DNA from: JADJXV01 sp046328995
GTDB lineage: Bacteria > Bacteroidota > Ignavibacteria > Kapaibacteriales > UBA961
Direction: 5' to 3'
Length of the DNA: 64,000 nt
Assembly: GCA_046328995.1 (NCBI GenBank)
Contig: JAXLVN010000001.1
Span: 682,001 to 746,000 of the forward strand
The first letter of the stretch is position 1. Each line of letters starts with the position of its first letter. The translations under genes were made by a program, and so were the position numbers. This document shows positions 42,308-52,114 of the stretch, piece after piece. The notes under the pieces are model-generated. The model ran no database searches. It saw only the letters and a list, made by a program, of their open reading frames with translations, and was not told the DNA's origin.

Positions 42308-43707
42308 CTATTATACCGCAATTCTTTTGAAGTAAATATTTTATCTAATACTCCAATCCCTAATCCCAGATAAAAACCTGATAATGAGGGGGACACACCG
42401 AGATGCTTTGCTAAAATCTCATCAATGAGCCTTGAAGTACTTCCGTTGACCCATCCGGCTTGCACATAAAAATTAGCAAGCTCTCCCATTTTCAGGTTGA
42501 ATTTGCCTCCGAGATGAACGAAGTTAGACGGATAATAATTATATTCAATAAACGGCTCAACACTCAACTCGTTGTCATTTAATGGATAAAAATAACCTAA
42601 TCTAACCGGTAATATCCCGGCTCCGAATTGATTTTGTCCTAATGATACTATGTTCATAAATGAAGTACTTGCGTAAAGCTTCGTATCTAAAAAAGGTAAT
42701 GCAAGTGAAACAGGAGCAAGGCGAAGCATTATCCCTTTTACTAGTGATTTGGAATTATTCGTATCGAAAATTGAGCCCTCGGCTCCTGAAGTAAGCAAGG
42801 CAAGTTGTAGTACACCAATATTCCAGGAAGAGTGTTCGTGGTCTTTCCATTCGGTATATAGTTCAGGCACTCGATTGATAAAATCGAGAAGTGAAACCCC
42901 TAATCCAACATACGGTATCGTTGGGAATACCGCTTTATTACTATCATTTAAAAATGTATTCGCTCGATTTATTCCTGAGGCCAGCCCAACATATGCTCGT
43001 ATATTAAAGCCCCCCATCGACCCAACATCAAGTGATGTGCTGATATTAACATAATGTGAGGGGAAAAATCCAAATCCAACAGATGGTGTGACTGAAATAT
43101 AAGGTATTTGCTCTCGGAGATAATACCGTTTACGCACATAAAATGGGAGAAAGCTTTGAAGGGATTGTTCATTTTTTATCTCAGGAATAATAGCTTCATA
43201 CCCAGAGAATCCGAACGTCCAGTCCTTGGCATCGTGAAACCATCGTAATCTCCATTCAGCTATACCAAAACGATAGAGCCCACCTGTGAAAAATACATTT
43301 CTGTTGGAATCTTTGTTGTTGAATCTAAAATCAGGATCTAAATATCCTAAAATCCCAAACATCCCACTTCCAACTCCGACTTTTGAATCACTAGTACCTA
43401 CAAGTCCCACGCTTTCGAACACCCCTAATCGGATGAAATTCGGGTATCTTCTTTCTACAATACTATCGTATTGAGAAGTATAATTATCAATAACTTTCTT
43501 TCGTGAGGAAGGATATATAATACCATTACGACTGTCACCGGGATTATTTGTAACTGTGTCAACTATAGTGGTATCTCGGATTGTCATGGAATAAGCATCC
43601 TGTTCAATTCGGGTTCCGTACTTGGTATAATTCTGTAATTCTAGTGCCCCGCAACCAGATAATGCGATTACCAGGATTATAATTGCAGACTGAAATAGTA
43701 TTTTCAT
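42304..43707 (-). CDS. Unknown outer-membrane barrel-like lipoprotein
   Basis: Protein of about 467 residues. The start at 43707 gives a clear lipoprotein signal (MKILFQSAIIILVIALSGC); a GTG at 43749 overlaps the previous stop and could be used instead. The rest alternates hydrophobic and polar residues with many Gly, Tyr and Phe (GVGSGMFGILGYLDP, YVGLGVSLLDFIN, FYLGLGIGVLD), as in outer-membrane barrels. No family is recognised. Coupled to the next gene by ATGA. Confidence 0.65.
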   Translation of the reverse strand: MKILFQSAIIILVIALSGCGALELQNYTKYGTRIEQDAYSMTIRDTTIVDTVTNNPGDSRNGIIYPSSRKKVIDNYTSQYDSIVERRYPNFIRLGVFESVGLVGTSDSKVGVGSGMFGILGYLDPDFRFNNKDSNRNVFFTGGLYRFGIAEWRLRWFHDAKDWTFGFSGYEAIIPEIKNEQSLQSFLPFYVRKRYYLREQIPYISVTPSVGFGFFPSHYVNISTSLDVGSMGGFNIRAYVGLASGINRANTFLNDSNKAVFPTIPYVGLGVSLLDFINRVPELYTEWKDHEHSSWNIGVLQLALLTSGAEGSIFDTNNSKSLVKGIMLRLAPVSLALPFLDTKLYASTSFMNIVSLGQNQFGAGILPVRLGYFYPLNDNELSVEPFIEYNYYPSNFVHLGGKFNLKMGELANFYVQAGWVNGSTSRLIDEILAKHLGVSPSLSGFYLGLGIGVLDKIFTSKELRYNR

Positions 43708-43745
43708 AATAGATGAGTATAGATGTAAAAGTAATCCTTTTCTTA

Positions 43746-44429
43746 TCACTCAATCGTTACCGTGAGGGAGGTCAATTCGCCGAGTGAACAGGTGATGATA
43801 TCACCACTTCGTACCTCTGCGACACCTTCAGGAGTACCGGTAAAGATGCAATCCCCGCGACGGAGAGTGAATATCGAGGACACATATGCGATGAGTTCTT
43901 CTACGGTACGCTCCATCATCGACGTATCGGCCGATTGGCGCAATTGGTCATTGACCCGGAGCTCGAGTGTTGTAGAATTAGGATTGGGCAGCAGTTGCGC
44001 AGGCACGACGACGGATATTGGCGCCGACCCGAAGAATCCTTTGGATACGGCCCAGGGCTCGCCTTTTTGCTTTGCCTTGGACTGCACATCGCGCAAAGTA
44101 AAGTCGATTCCTACCGCATATCCGGCTACGTATTCAAGAGCCGAAGCCGGCGAAATTGAATCGCCGTCTTTCCCTATCACGACGACTAATTCCAGCTCAT
44201 GATGCATGTTTTCGGATAGTTTGGGGATTTTCACACGTTGTCCGTCCGGTACATAGGCGGCAGGTGGCTTGATGAATACAAGTGGAGAGGTCGGAACGTC
44301 TGCACCCATTTCGCGGGCATGAGCGGCGTAATTCCTGCCGATACAATACATTGTACCGACGGGGATGCTTGGACTGCTGAAACCGGTAAAGATGAAATTA
44401 CGTGTTGTATCAATCATTTCCATGGTCAA
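43746..44429 (-). CDS. Fumarylacetoacetate hydrolase family protein
   Basis: Enzyme of about 227 residues of the FAH superfamily: YCIGRNYAAHAREM at the start, FIKPPAAYV, then the metal-binding HHELELVVVIG (Glu-x-Glu), the acid GIDFTLRDVQ, and KGFFGSAPIS. These fit acylpyruvate hydrolase or oxaloacetate decarboxylase-like enzymes that act on 2-oxo diacids. The likely start is one of three Met codons within the first five residues. It follows the DinB-like gene by 6 bp in a five-gene operon. Confidence 0.9.
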   Translation of the reverse strand: MTMEMIDTTRNFIFTGFSSPSIPVGTMYCIGRNYAAHAREMGADVPTSPLVFIKPPAAYVPDGQRVKIPKLSENMHHELELVVVIGKDGDSISPASALEYVAGYAVGIDFTLRDVQSKAKQKGEPWAVSKGFFGSAPISVVVPAQLLPNPNSTTLELRVNDQLRQSADTSMMERTVEELIAYVSSIFTLRRGDCIFTGTPEGVAEVRSGDIITCSLGELTSLTVTIE

Positions 44430-44435
44430 TGGCCT

Positions 44436-44963
44436 TTATTGGTTGGTAAGTAATGGATAATACCGCTCCCGGATAACCCCGCAATGATGTAGGGCATGGC
44501 CGGCAATTAAAAAACCAATTGCCAGCACGGAGATATTTTTTTGGAATGCAATTCCCTCGCACTGCAGCATATCGCTGTTCAGAGTTTTGTAGAATGATAT
44601 CGTCGCAGCGCGAACGACAGCAAACTCTTCGAACAATTCATCAAGAGTACCGAGTGACTCATGGGCCGATGCCGCGTAGAGGTCTTCATCAAATCCTGGC
44701 TGTAAGGTCTTGTCCCCTCTTGCAAAGGCGAGTGCGCGATACACAAAAATTCGCTCAGTGTCGATGAGATGCCGGAGGATATCTCGTATGGTCCATTTAC
44801 CCGGAGCATAGACACTGTCGCCGAGGCGTACGAATACATCTCGATATCCCTCAAGCCATTGAATGCCATAGTGTTCTAATATTTCAAGCACTTCCCCATC
44901 TTCGACCAAATTAATATATCGGTCAAAATACTCGGGCATGGATGTTATATCTGATTTTTTCAT
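44436..44963 (-). CDS. DinB superfamily protein
   Basis: Cytoplasmic four-helix protein of 175 residues. The three metal-ligand positions of DinB/YfiT proteins are visible: His in ILRHLIDTERIF and two in GHALHHCGVIRERYYPLL. These proteins are putative metal-dependent thiol transferases or hydrolases (bacillithiol-type in Firmicutes). It lies between the enoyl-CoA hydratase and FAH genes, 14 and 6 bp away. Confidence 0.88.
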   Translation of the reverse strand: MKKSDITSMPEYFDRYINLVEDGEVLEILEHYGIQWLEGYRDVFVRLGDSVYAPGKWTIRDILRHLIDTERIFVYRALAFARGDKTLQPGFDEDLYAASAHESLGTLDELFEEFAVVRAATISFYKTLNSDMLQCEGIAFQKNISVLAIGFLIAGHALHHCGVIRERYYPLLTNQ

Positions 44964-44977
44964 AATTGTGTAAAGAG

Positions 44978-45760
44978 TTATCGACCAACCACCACGGCAG
45001 GTCTTTTTTCCAAAAACGCCAGCGTACCTTCTTTAAAATCTTCAGTACCACAGACTTCGCCGAATTTCTGTGCTTCGTATTTCATTCCCTCTTCCCCACC
45101 AAGCTCATCGGCAGCAAGAATACTTTGCAATGCGGCCTGAACAGCAGAGGGCGATTTTGAAACGATTGTTTGCACGAACTGTTCGGTAATCTCCATCAGT
45201 TCCGCTTGCGTATGCACGGAATTGACGAGTCCGATACGCTCGGCTTCCTGCGCACCAATAATTTTTCCTGAAAGCGTTAATTCAGCCGATTTTGCGCGAC
45301 CAACGAGATGTGTCATGCGCTGAGTGCCGCCATAACCAGGTAATATTCCAAGATTTACTTCCGGTTGTCCGAATTTGGCATTCTCTGCTGCGAAGCGAAT
45401 ATGACAGGCCATCGCCAGCTCGCAGCCGCCGCCAAGAGCGAATCCGTTCACGGCCGCAATGACCGGCTTCCCGCATTTCTCGATGTGAGAAAATACCTGC
45501 TGACCGCTGGCAGAAAAGCGTTCGCCCGTTGTTTCGTCGCAATTGTGAAGCTCCGCGATATCAGCTCCTGCGGCAAATGCTTTAGCGCCGCTGCCGGTAA
45601 TAATGATGGCACGAATGTCCCGGTCGGTGCGTAAGATTTCGATTGCTGCATCGAGGTCTTGAAACATCTGAGCGTTGAGTGCATTGAGTTTATCGGGTCG
45701 ATTGAGCGTTAGGACTGCATATCCTGATTTTTTTTCGAGGAGGAGCGTTTGGAAGGTCAT
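44978..45760 (-). CDS. Enoyl-CoA hydratase/isomerase
   Basis: Crotonase-fold enzyme of 260 residues for hydration of trans-2-enoyl-CoA in beta-oxidation-like pathways. NRPDKLNAL, AFAAGADIAEL and ALGGGCELAMAC form the CoA pocket and oxyanion hole. Both catalytic glutamates of true hydratases are present: Glu114 in GGGCELA and Glu134 in FGQPEVNLG. It is the first gene of the operon that continues through 41651. Together with the FAH-family enzyme it suggests breakdown of an acyl or aromatic-derived acid. Confidence 0.95.
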   Translation of the reverse strand: MTFQTLLLEKKSGYAVLTLNRPDKLNALNAQMFQDLDAAIEILRTDRDIRAIIITGSGAKAFAAGADIAELHNCDETTGERFSASGQQVFSHIEKCGKPVIAAVNGFALGGGCELAMACHIRFAAENAKFGQPEVNLGILPGYGGTQRMTHLVGRAKSAELTLSGKIIGAQEAERIGLVNSVHTQAELMEITEQFVQTIVSKSPSAVQAALQSILAADELGGEEGMKYEAQKFGEVCGTEDFKEGTLAFLEKRPAVVVGR

Positions 45761-45793
45761 GAACTAAAACTTTCAGATTGAGAGAAATTTATC

Positions 45794-46387
45794 GTGATTT
45801 TCGGGCGCAAATTACTAAATTTGGCGGAAATGAAACGCGGGCTGTTCCGCGGCGAAGAGGATACACTGTCAAAATTACTTTTCATGAATGCAGACGACGA
45901 ACGTGATATCATACAAAAACAGCGAAGGCGCCATGCAGAATACTGTGGCCTTGCCTCTTCTCAGGCGGCAATCGGATGGGTAGTCCGTGATGTACTTCAT
46001 TGGGATACTGCTATTATTGTTGGTGGTGCGGCTTTTTTCCTGAGTTGGTTGCTCGCTCGTTACAGAGAACAGCGCCGTACCCTCGATGTAGGCAGCAAAT
46101 CAAGAATACTGACTGACGCAGTAGAATCGCTTCTTTTGATGTTTTTACTGGCAATCGGTGCAATTGTCTCCTTGAAAACCGGTGTAGAATTACTCGTTCT
46201 GCAGGCACATTTGTGTGTTTTTCTAACTCTATACTTTATCGGTACCTGGATCAGTGAAATGCATTGGCGGAAGCAAAATGTGGGACAATTATCCAGCAAA
46301 GAAGCAAAAAATTATGTGCTTAATCTTAATCGTTCGGTGATATTTCCTTATAATTCAACATTCTTACGTTCACTCTTTCGCAAATAA
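45794..46387 (+). CDS. Unknown membrane protein
   Basis: Protein of up to 197 residues with about four hydrophobic helices (AIIVGGAAFFLSWLLA, SLLLMFLLAIGAIVSL, VLQAHLCVFLTLYFIGTW). The GTG at 45794 is the first start; the ATG at 45830 (MKRGLFRGEED) is an alternative. The -7-like TAAATTTG at 45816-45823 sits only 7 bases before that ATG, which would give a leaderless mRNA. The stop overlaps the next start (TAATG). Function unknown. Confidence 0.65.
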   Translation: MIFGRKLLNLAEMKRGLFRGEEDTLSKLLFMNADDERDIIQKQRRRHAEYCGLASSQAAIGWVVRDVLHWDTAIIVGGAAFFLSWLLARYREQRRTLDVGSKSRILTDAVESLLLMFLLAIGAIVSLKTGVELLVLQAHLCVFLTLYFIGTWISEMHWRKQNVGQLSSKEAKNYVLNLNRSVIFPYNSTFLRSLFRK

Positions 46388-47982
46388 TGCCAACGGTCTC
46401 TTCCATCCTCCGCATATTGCTCTCTGCCTACCTTGCTGCCCTATTTTTCTTCGGCCAGCCGGCACCGCTTGGCGCAAAGCAGCCGAAGGCACGTCCTGCA
46501 ACGACAACGTCCAAAAAAACAAAAGCAAGAGCTTCGTCAGGTTCTGCATCACGCTCGCTACCGACCAAACAGAAATCTTCCTCCGTACAGAAAAAGCCAT
46601 CAGGACAGCACGCTCGACACCCCCAAAAAAGCACCACGCGTCATCCCTCCGAAGCCCCGTCAAAAGCTTTTGTGTCGAAGAAAAAAGCCGGACACTCAGC
46701 CACAAAACGCACAGTAGTCGTACGAAATACAGGTTTTCAGGAAATTTTTACCGATACCCTCTACTCTGCCGGACTGCGGTATCGGCATTTTATTTACGGG
46801 AAACAGCGCCATTCCGTGCATGTTGCGGAAATTTCGACGACCGAACCTTCTCTCAAGGTTGGGCTCATTAAGGGGTTAGAGAGGATCGACGGACTCGAAC
46901 GACTCGGTGATATGAGTATTCGTCATGACTCGACTTCTCGAGATACACTCTACGCAGGAATCAATGCAAATTTTTGGAGAGCATACCGTAATACACCGAT
47001 TGGTCCCATGGTCTCCGGTGGCGAAGTGGTTCACTTACATTCGTACCGACAATGGTCTTCCGCATTTTTTGATGCTAAAAACCGTATGACCATCGATCAA
47101 TTTATCCTCACCGGTAAAGTGAGAATGAAGAACCGAACCTTAGTAATAGATAATGTCAATGAACGGGTTGATTCGAATGGACTTGTTGTCTATAATACAT
47201 ACGGCGGCAGCTCTATTCCTTTTGTTTCCCCTATTGACCTGGAAAAAGCAGCACAAGAATTTCTTCAAAATCATAGTATGACCACAGAGGACTCAACAGA
47301 ATCCGGACTCAACATGCAGACGCTTCGTGATGAACTCGCTAATGCAAAACGGGAAGCGAGCATTGAATTTCCGATGAAAAAAGTCGTTCTCCGCTACCTT
47401 CGCACACCTGTCATCAACCGCGAAATCCCATGCTTAGTGCGTGCTATAGACTCCGGTGAAGTACAAATGCCTATTAGAGGTTGCATTGTATCATTTGGTG
47501 CTATGACACCACTTGAGCAGCTCCCACGCAGAGGAGATACAGTATTTATTAAATTTTCGACCAATGTCGCTGATACCGTACAGTTTTTGACAGCCGTCAG
47601 CGGCACACCGCGTCTGGTGCGCCAAGGAGTAGCCAAGCACGAAGCCATGATCGAAGGTTCGCATGCTAAAAGATTTCTCAATCAAAACTTAGCCCGTACT
47701 GCCATCGGTACTGATCGGACACGCACCAAAAATTACTTTGTTATGATTGAAGCCAACAACGAAAAAGGTAAAGGTGCGACGCTCGCGCAGACAGCAGCGA
47801 TCATGAAAGCAGTCGGTGCTTGGAATGCAATGAACCTCGACGGCGGCGGCTCGGCGATGATGATTGTCTGCGGCGCAAATGCCTGTACGAATTCCACCGT
47901 ACCGAGCGGGCGGAAAATTTCGGCAGCCCTCGGTGTGTTTAAGCGGCAACGCATACCGAAATCGTCGGAAAAGGATCGTTGA
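46387..47982 (+). CDS. Phosphodiester glycosidase family protein (NAGPA domain)
   Basis: Exported protein of 531 residues: signal peptide (ILLSAYLAALFFFGQPAPLG), a Lys/Ser/Arg-rich linker of about 85 residues, then the NAGPA/DUF2233 domain. Diagnostic parts are DTLYAGINANFW, GPMVSGGEVVH, RTAIGTDRTRTKNYFVMIE and MNLDGGGSAMMIV. The family cleaves GlcNAc-1-phosphodiesters; in bacteria it is linked to cell-wall or exopolysaccharide phosphodiesters. The basic linker could bind peptidoglycan or other anionic polymers. Coupled to the previous gene by TAATG. Confidence 0.88.
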   Translation: MPTVSSILRILLSAYLAALFFFGQPAPLGAKQPKARPATTTSKKTKARASSGSASRSLPTKQKSSSVQKKPSGQHARHPQKSTTRHPSEAPSKAFVSKKKAGHSATKRTVVVRNTGFQEIFTDTLYSAGLRYRHFIYGKQRHSVHVAEISTTEPSLKVGLIKGLERIDGLERLGDMSIRHDSTSRDTLYAGINANFWRAYRNTPIGPMVSGGEVVHLHSYRQWSSAFFDAKNRMTIDQFILTGKVRMKNRTLVIDNVNERVDSNGLVVYNTYGGSSIPFVSPIDLEKAAQEFLQNHSMTTEDSTESGLNMQTLRDELANAKREASIEFPMKKVVLRYLRTPVINREIPCLVRAIDSGEVQMPIRGCIVSFGAMTPLEQLPRRGDTVFIKFSTNVADTVQFLTAVSGTPRLVRQGVAKHEAMIEGSHAKRFLNQNLARTAIGTDRTRTKNYFVMIEANNEKGKGATLAQTAAIMKAVGAWNAMNLDGGGSAMMIVCGANACTNSTVPSGRKISAALGVFKRQRIPKSSEKDR

Positions 47983-48083
47983 TGAAACTTACGGCAATCT
48001 TGCTGTGTTCTTATCGTCAAACCGCCGAAACTTTTATTACTTGTATCCCTACGAATGCCTATTCTTCAGTTATTGGAGCTATC

Positions 48084-51000
48084 ATGAAACGTCTTGTCAG
48101 TCTTCTCATTCTCCTCACCTTTGCTTGTGCTGCCCCTCCGCTAACGGCACAATTCGGACAGAATAAAGTCCAATATCAGGAATTCAAAAACTGGAAATAT
48201 ATCCGCTCAAAACACTTTGATGTCTATTTTTATGAAGGCGGGGAGTATTTAGCCCGCTATACAGCCATGCATGCCGAGCGGTCGTTATTGTCCATCGAAA
48301 AACGTCTTAACTATACCATCAATAAGCGCATCCCGGTGATGGTCTATCAATCGCACAATGAGTTTCAGCAAACGAATGTCATCAGTTCGACGCTCCCGGA
48401 GGGTGTCGGGGGTGTGACGGAACTCTTCAAAAACAGGGTCACATTGCCATTCGAAGGTAAGTATGAACAATTTAGACATGTTATACATCACGAGCTCGTT
48501 CATGCAGTGCTGAATGACATGTTTTACGGCGGTACAATTCAAACGGCGATTACCAATAATGTCAAAGTAGAATTACCTCTCTGGATGAATGAAGGGCTCG
48601 CTGAATACGAAGGAATCGGCGGCTATGATACTCCGACGGATATGTTCATGCGTGATATCGCCTTAAGCGAGTATTTAAAGGGTTTTCAAAATCTCAGCGG
48701 ATACTATGCCTATCGTGGCGGTCAGGCATTTTACTGGTATGTAGCCGAGAAGTATGGCGAACAAAAAATCGGTGAATTGATCAATAGAATCAGGTCTATG
48801 GGTAGTCTGGAAATGGCCTTCAAGAGTGCATTCAACATGACAATCGAGGAATTCTCCGATCAATGGGTACGGGAGCTGAAGAAAAAATACTTGCCGGACA
48901 TTGTTCGCTATGAAGCCGTTGATGAGTTCGCCACTCGTCTGACCAATCATGTCAAGGATGAAAATTATTACAACTCCTCTCCTGCCATTTCTCCGGATGG
49001 AGATCGCATGGCGTTTATTTCAGATAGGGATGGTGTATTTGGTGTATATGTTAAAGACTTACGTGGCAAAGACAAGCCGGAGAAGCAACCTGCAGAGAAA
49101 GTAATTTCCAGCGAACGTGCACTCGATTTTGAGGAGTTAAACCTGCTTACACCGGGTATTTCGTGGGATCCCAAAGGTAAAAAACTCGCCGTCTCGGCCA
49201 AGTCCGGCGGTGAAGATGCGTTGTATATCGTGGATGTGGAGACGGGCAATTACACCAAGAAACTCTTTGGCCTCAAAACACTTACATCGGCAATTTGGTC
49301 ACCGGACGGTCAAACCATCGCCTTCATTGCCGGCGTTCGGCAGCAGTCGGACATATACTTGTATTCAATTGCGACCGGCAAGACAGAAAAGCTGACGAAT
49401 GATATTTTTTCGGATCAAAATCCTGTATGGTCACCGGACAGCAAAACATTGTATTTTATATCCGACAGGGCAGATTATCTCGATGGCAAGCAGACCATCG
49501 ACAATTTCAAAATGTGGGATTTTAATCATGCACATCATGAAATTTACTCGATTGATATTACGAGTAGAGCGATGAACAGAATTACTTACGATTCTGCCGA
49601 AAAGACGTCGATTGCCATCTCACCAGATTCAAAAAAAATGCTGTTTGTCTCTGATAAAAATGGCATTGGTAATCTCTACGAGCTAACGTTTGAAACCGGC
49701 GAAATCAAAGCAAAAACGAACTCTATCAGTGGCATTACCCAGCTTTCCCTTTCCAAAGACGGCACCAAGCTCCTCTTTACCTCACAGATTAAAGGCGGAT
49801 ATGATATATTCGAGCTTCGTTTTCCATTCGATCGCAAGCCATATGATTCTTTAGCGCTTACACGCTTTCGTCAGCAGCAGAAAGACTATCAATCCTCGCT
49901 TCAGTCCTCATCCTCCGGATCGTCGGTTATTGCTGATGCTTCGCCCAAACAATCTCTGCAGGGATATGGAAAATTCGACATTGATTTCTCACGGCAACAA
50001 GTCGTGCAGCCCAATCCCGATATTGTCAAGCCGGCTACTCAGATTAATCCCGGTGTGCTGTCTGCTGACCGTGAGCTTGCCGACACCTCGCTCTCCCCCG
50101 CACAAGACTACAAAATCAGCTTTTCCTCCGATATCATCCTCAGCACCGTCGGGTATAGTTCATTCTTTGGCGCACAAGGCGTGACGCAAATGCTCTTCAG
50201 CGATATGCTCGGAAATCATCAAATATTTGCCACCATGAATTTGCGGTATGATTTGAAAAACAGTGACTTTTATGTAGCATATAATTACCTGCCCGAAATT
50301 GTAGATTATCAGATAGCCGCGTTCAACAGTATCGGCTATGCGACGTTACTAAATGAAAACACATTTCGATATAACTCCTATCGTTTTCGTGACTTTGGGA
50401 TTACCCTCGGTGCTTCGTATGCATTTGACCGCTACCGACGACTTGACTGGAATGTAACATATCATAATTCCGGCAAGGATAATATTGACTCACCGACGGA
50501 AGCATCGGTGACACGGAATATGTTCGTCCCGGAAGTGCGATTTGTCCATGACAATACTCAATGGGGCTGGTTCGCTCCGAATAAAGGTGCGCGATATTTC
50601 CTTGGTCTGCAGGCAGTGCCGAAATTATCCGAAGCAGGAATCGGCTTTTTGACTTTAAGCGCAGATTTCAGACAGTATTTTAACTTTTGGAACGGCTATC
50701 TGACTTTTGCGTTCCGAGGCGCCGGCAGTGCAAGTTTCGGACCGAATCCGCAACGTTTTGCTCTCGGCGGAGTCGATAACTGGTTCAACCCATCCATCAG
50801 TAATAATGTCTTCCCTTTCAAAGATCCCGAAGATTTTACTTTTATACAATCACGCTTAGTCTATACGATGCGCGGGTGGGATATCAATCATATAAATGGG
50901 AACAAATACTTTATTACCAATGGCGAAGTACGATTCCCACTGTTGGCTCTGATACCTGCGATTCCGATTCCATTCTCATTTCAGGGAGCGTTTTTCTATG

Positions 51001-51209
51001 ATATCGGAGGAGCATGGGATAATGAATTCAGTGCTTCTACCGTTGACGGCTTCGGTAATGAAGTCCCGAACAACCTGCTGATGAGCGCAGGATTCAGCGT
51101 GAGGTCCGGTGTGCTGGGTTTACCGGTTCGATTCGATATCGCCTGGAGAAACAACTACACTGCATGGTCCGAGCCTAATTATCTATTATCACTGGGATTA
51201 GATTTTTAA
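48084..51209 (+). CDS. Metalloprotease - PD40 propeller - outer membrane barrel fusion
   Basis: Protein of 1041 residues. The start at 48084 is chosen for GGAG 7 bases upstream and the signal peptide MKRLVSLLILLTFACAAPP; an earlier in-frame ATG overlaps the previous stop. Part 1 (about 25-290): gluzincin-like peptidase MA domain with HHELVH (His136, Glu137, His140) and WMNEGLAEY (Glu170 as third ligand). Part 2 (about 300-600): TolB-like PD40 repeats (ISPDGDRMAFISDRDG, SPDGQTIAFIAG, SPDSKTLYFISDRAD). Part 3 (about 690-1041): an outer-membrane beta-barrel ending SLGLDF, BamA/TamA-like in style. It probably sits in the outer membrane with the protease in the periplasm or at the surface. Confidence 0.85.
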   Translation: MKRLVSLLILLTFACAAPPLTAQFGQNKVQYQEFKNWKYIRSKHFDVYFYEGGEYLARYTAMHAERSLLSIEKRLNYTINKRIPVMVYQSHNEFQQTNVISSTLPEGVGGVTELFKNRVTLPFEGKYEQFRHVIHHELVHAVLNDMFYGGTIQTAITNNVKVELPLWMNEGLAEYEGIGGYDTPTDMFMRDIALSEYLKGFQNLSGYYAYRGGQAFYWYVAEKYGEQKIGELINRIRSMGSLEMAFKSAFNMTIEEFSDQWVRELKKKYLPDIVRYEAVDEFATRLTNHVKDENYYNSSPAISPDGDRMAFISDRDGVFGVYVKDLRGKDKPEKQPAEKVISSERALDFEELNLLTPGISWDPKGKKLAVSAKSGGEDALYIVDVETGNYTKKLFGLKTLTSAIWSPDGQTIAFIAGVRQQSDIYLYSIATGKTEKLTNDIFSDQNPVWSPDSKTLYFISDRADYLDGKQTIDNFKMWDFNHAHHEIYSIDITSRAMNRITYDSAEKTSIAISPDSKKMLFVSDKNGIGNLYELTFETGEIKAKTNSISGITQLSLSKDGTKLLFTSQIKGGYDIFELRFPFDRKPYDSLALTRFRQQQKDYQSSLQSSSSGSSVIADASPKQSLQGYGKFDIDFSRQQVVQPNPDIVKPATQINPGVLSADRELADTSLSPAQDYKISFSSDIILSTVGYSSFFGAQGVTQMLFSDMLGNHQIFATMNLRYDLKNSDFYVAYNYLPEIVDYQIAAFNSIGYATLLNENTFRYNSYRFRDFGITLGASYAFDRYRRLDWNVTYHNSGKDNIDSPTEASVTRNMFVPEVRFVHDNTQWGWFAPNKGARYFLGLQAVPKLSEAGIGFLTLSADFRQYFNFWNGYLTFAFRGAGSASFGPNPQRFALGGVDNWFNPSISNNVFPFKDPEDFTFIQSRLVYTMRGWDINHINGNKYFITNGEVRFPLLALIPAIPIPFSFQGAFFYDIGGAWDNEFSASTVDGFGNEVPNNLLMSAGFSVRSGVLGLPVRFDIAWRNNYTAWSEPNYLLSLGLDF

Positions 51210-51323
51210 ATTTCGCTGAATGTTAAAATTTAAAGCGCATTGAAAATTCTCTTGTTTTTTCTTTGTAATTAGTTAATTTAGGCTACAAATATCTATATCA
51301 ACTAGATTTACGGAGATAAGAGT

Positions 51324-51911
51324 ATGAATACTGTGCGATCACTTCATTGGTTGTTTTTGTTGCTTTTAGTCGTGCCTGTCATTAGTGGATCAAAATGTAT
51401 TAGCAGTACAGCCGATGACTCGAAGAATACAAAACATGAATCTCGAATTATTGTCGTACTTAAAGGTCCGTTTTCAACAGACGAATCGGCCGAAGCAAAG
51501 GTTGATGGTCAATCAATCGGAATTGTCACGCCTTCAGAATCGAAGTCCGTCATAGTAGATAGTGGCAAGCATACCATCTCAGTGACATCGGCCAAGATAC
51601 CAACCACTATTTCATCAGTTATCAATATTTCTACTTTTCAGACTCACACTTTTAATTTTGAATGTGATTATGCAAGTGTGACATTTAAAGCCGAAGGAAC
51701 GTTTGCTATTGAAAACACCAAATTAATGGTCTATATAGATAAAATCTACAGTGGTGTCATACTACCCGGTCAGCCACTCACACTCACCAAAGTAGCACCG
51801 GGAAATGATAGGAAATTTGAATTCTATGATGATTCCAAAAAATTACGAAGCACGACGATAATGACTATTCAATATAAATCTACCAATTCTATTGAAATAC
51901 CGTATAATTAA
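51324..51911 (+). CDS. Unknown small lipoprotein, copy 1
   Basis: Protein of 195 residues with a signal (WLFLLLLVVPVISGSKC), possibly lipid-anchored at the Cys. The body has two beta-type halves, the first with VVLKGPFSTDESAEAKVDGQSIGIV, similar to the PEGA surface-layer module. It is paralogous to the gene 200 bp downstream (shared: LKG.F...ESA.A..DG.SIGIV, KIPTT, GN.RKF.FYDD..KLR). A hairpin terminator follows. Function unknown. Confidence 0.72.
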   Translation: MNTVRSLHWLFLLLLVVPVISGSKCISSTADDSKNTKHESRIIVVLKGPFSTDESAEAKVDGQSIGIVTPSESKSVIVDSGKHTISVTSAKIPTTISSVINISTFQTHTFNFECDYASVTFKAEGTFAIENTKLMVYIDKIYSGVILPGQPLTLTKVAPGNDRKFEFYDDSKKLRSTTIMTIQYKSTNSIEIPYN

Positions 51912-51938
51912 CTCTGAGCAACGTACATAGTTAACACG

Positions 51939-51968
51939 AGGCACATGTATTTGTGCCTTTTTTTTGGT
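51939..51968 (+). terminator. Rho-independent terminator
   Basis: AGGCACA (51939-51945) pairs with TGTGCCT (51952-51958), then a T tract. It ends lipoprotein copy 1. Confidence 0.85.
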
Positions 51969-52114
51969 CGAATTCAGGTAAAATCATTGGGTTGAGATTA
52001 TTGAATTCTCTCCAGACTATTGTTCATGAAGAAAACAGATGGTTTTGAAATTTACGACCAATTATTTAAGTTGCCTTTAAATAATTATTTTGTTAATAGT
52101 AATAGAGAAACACC

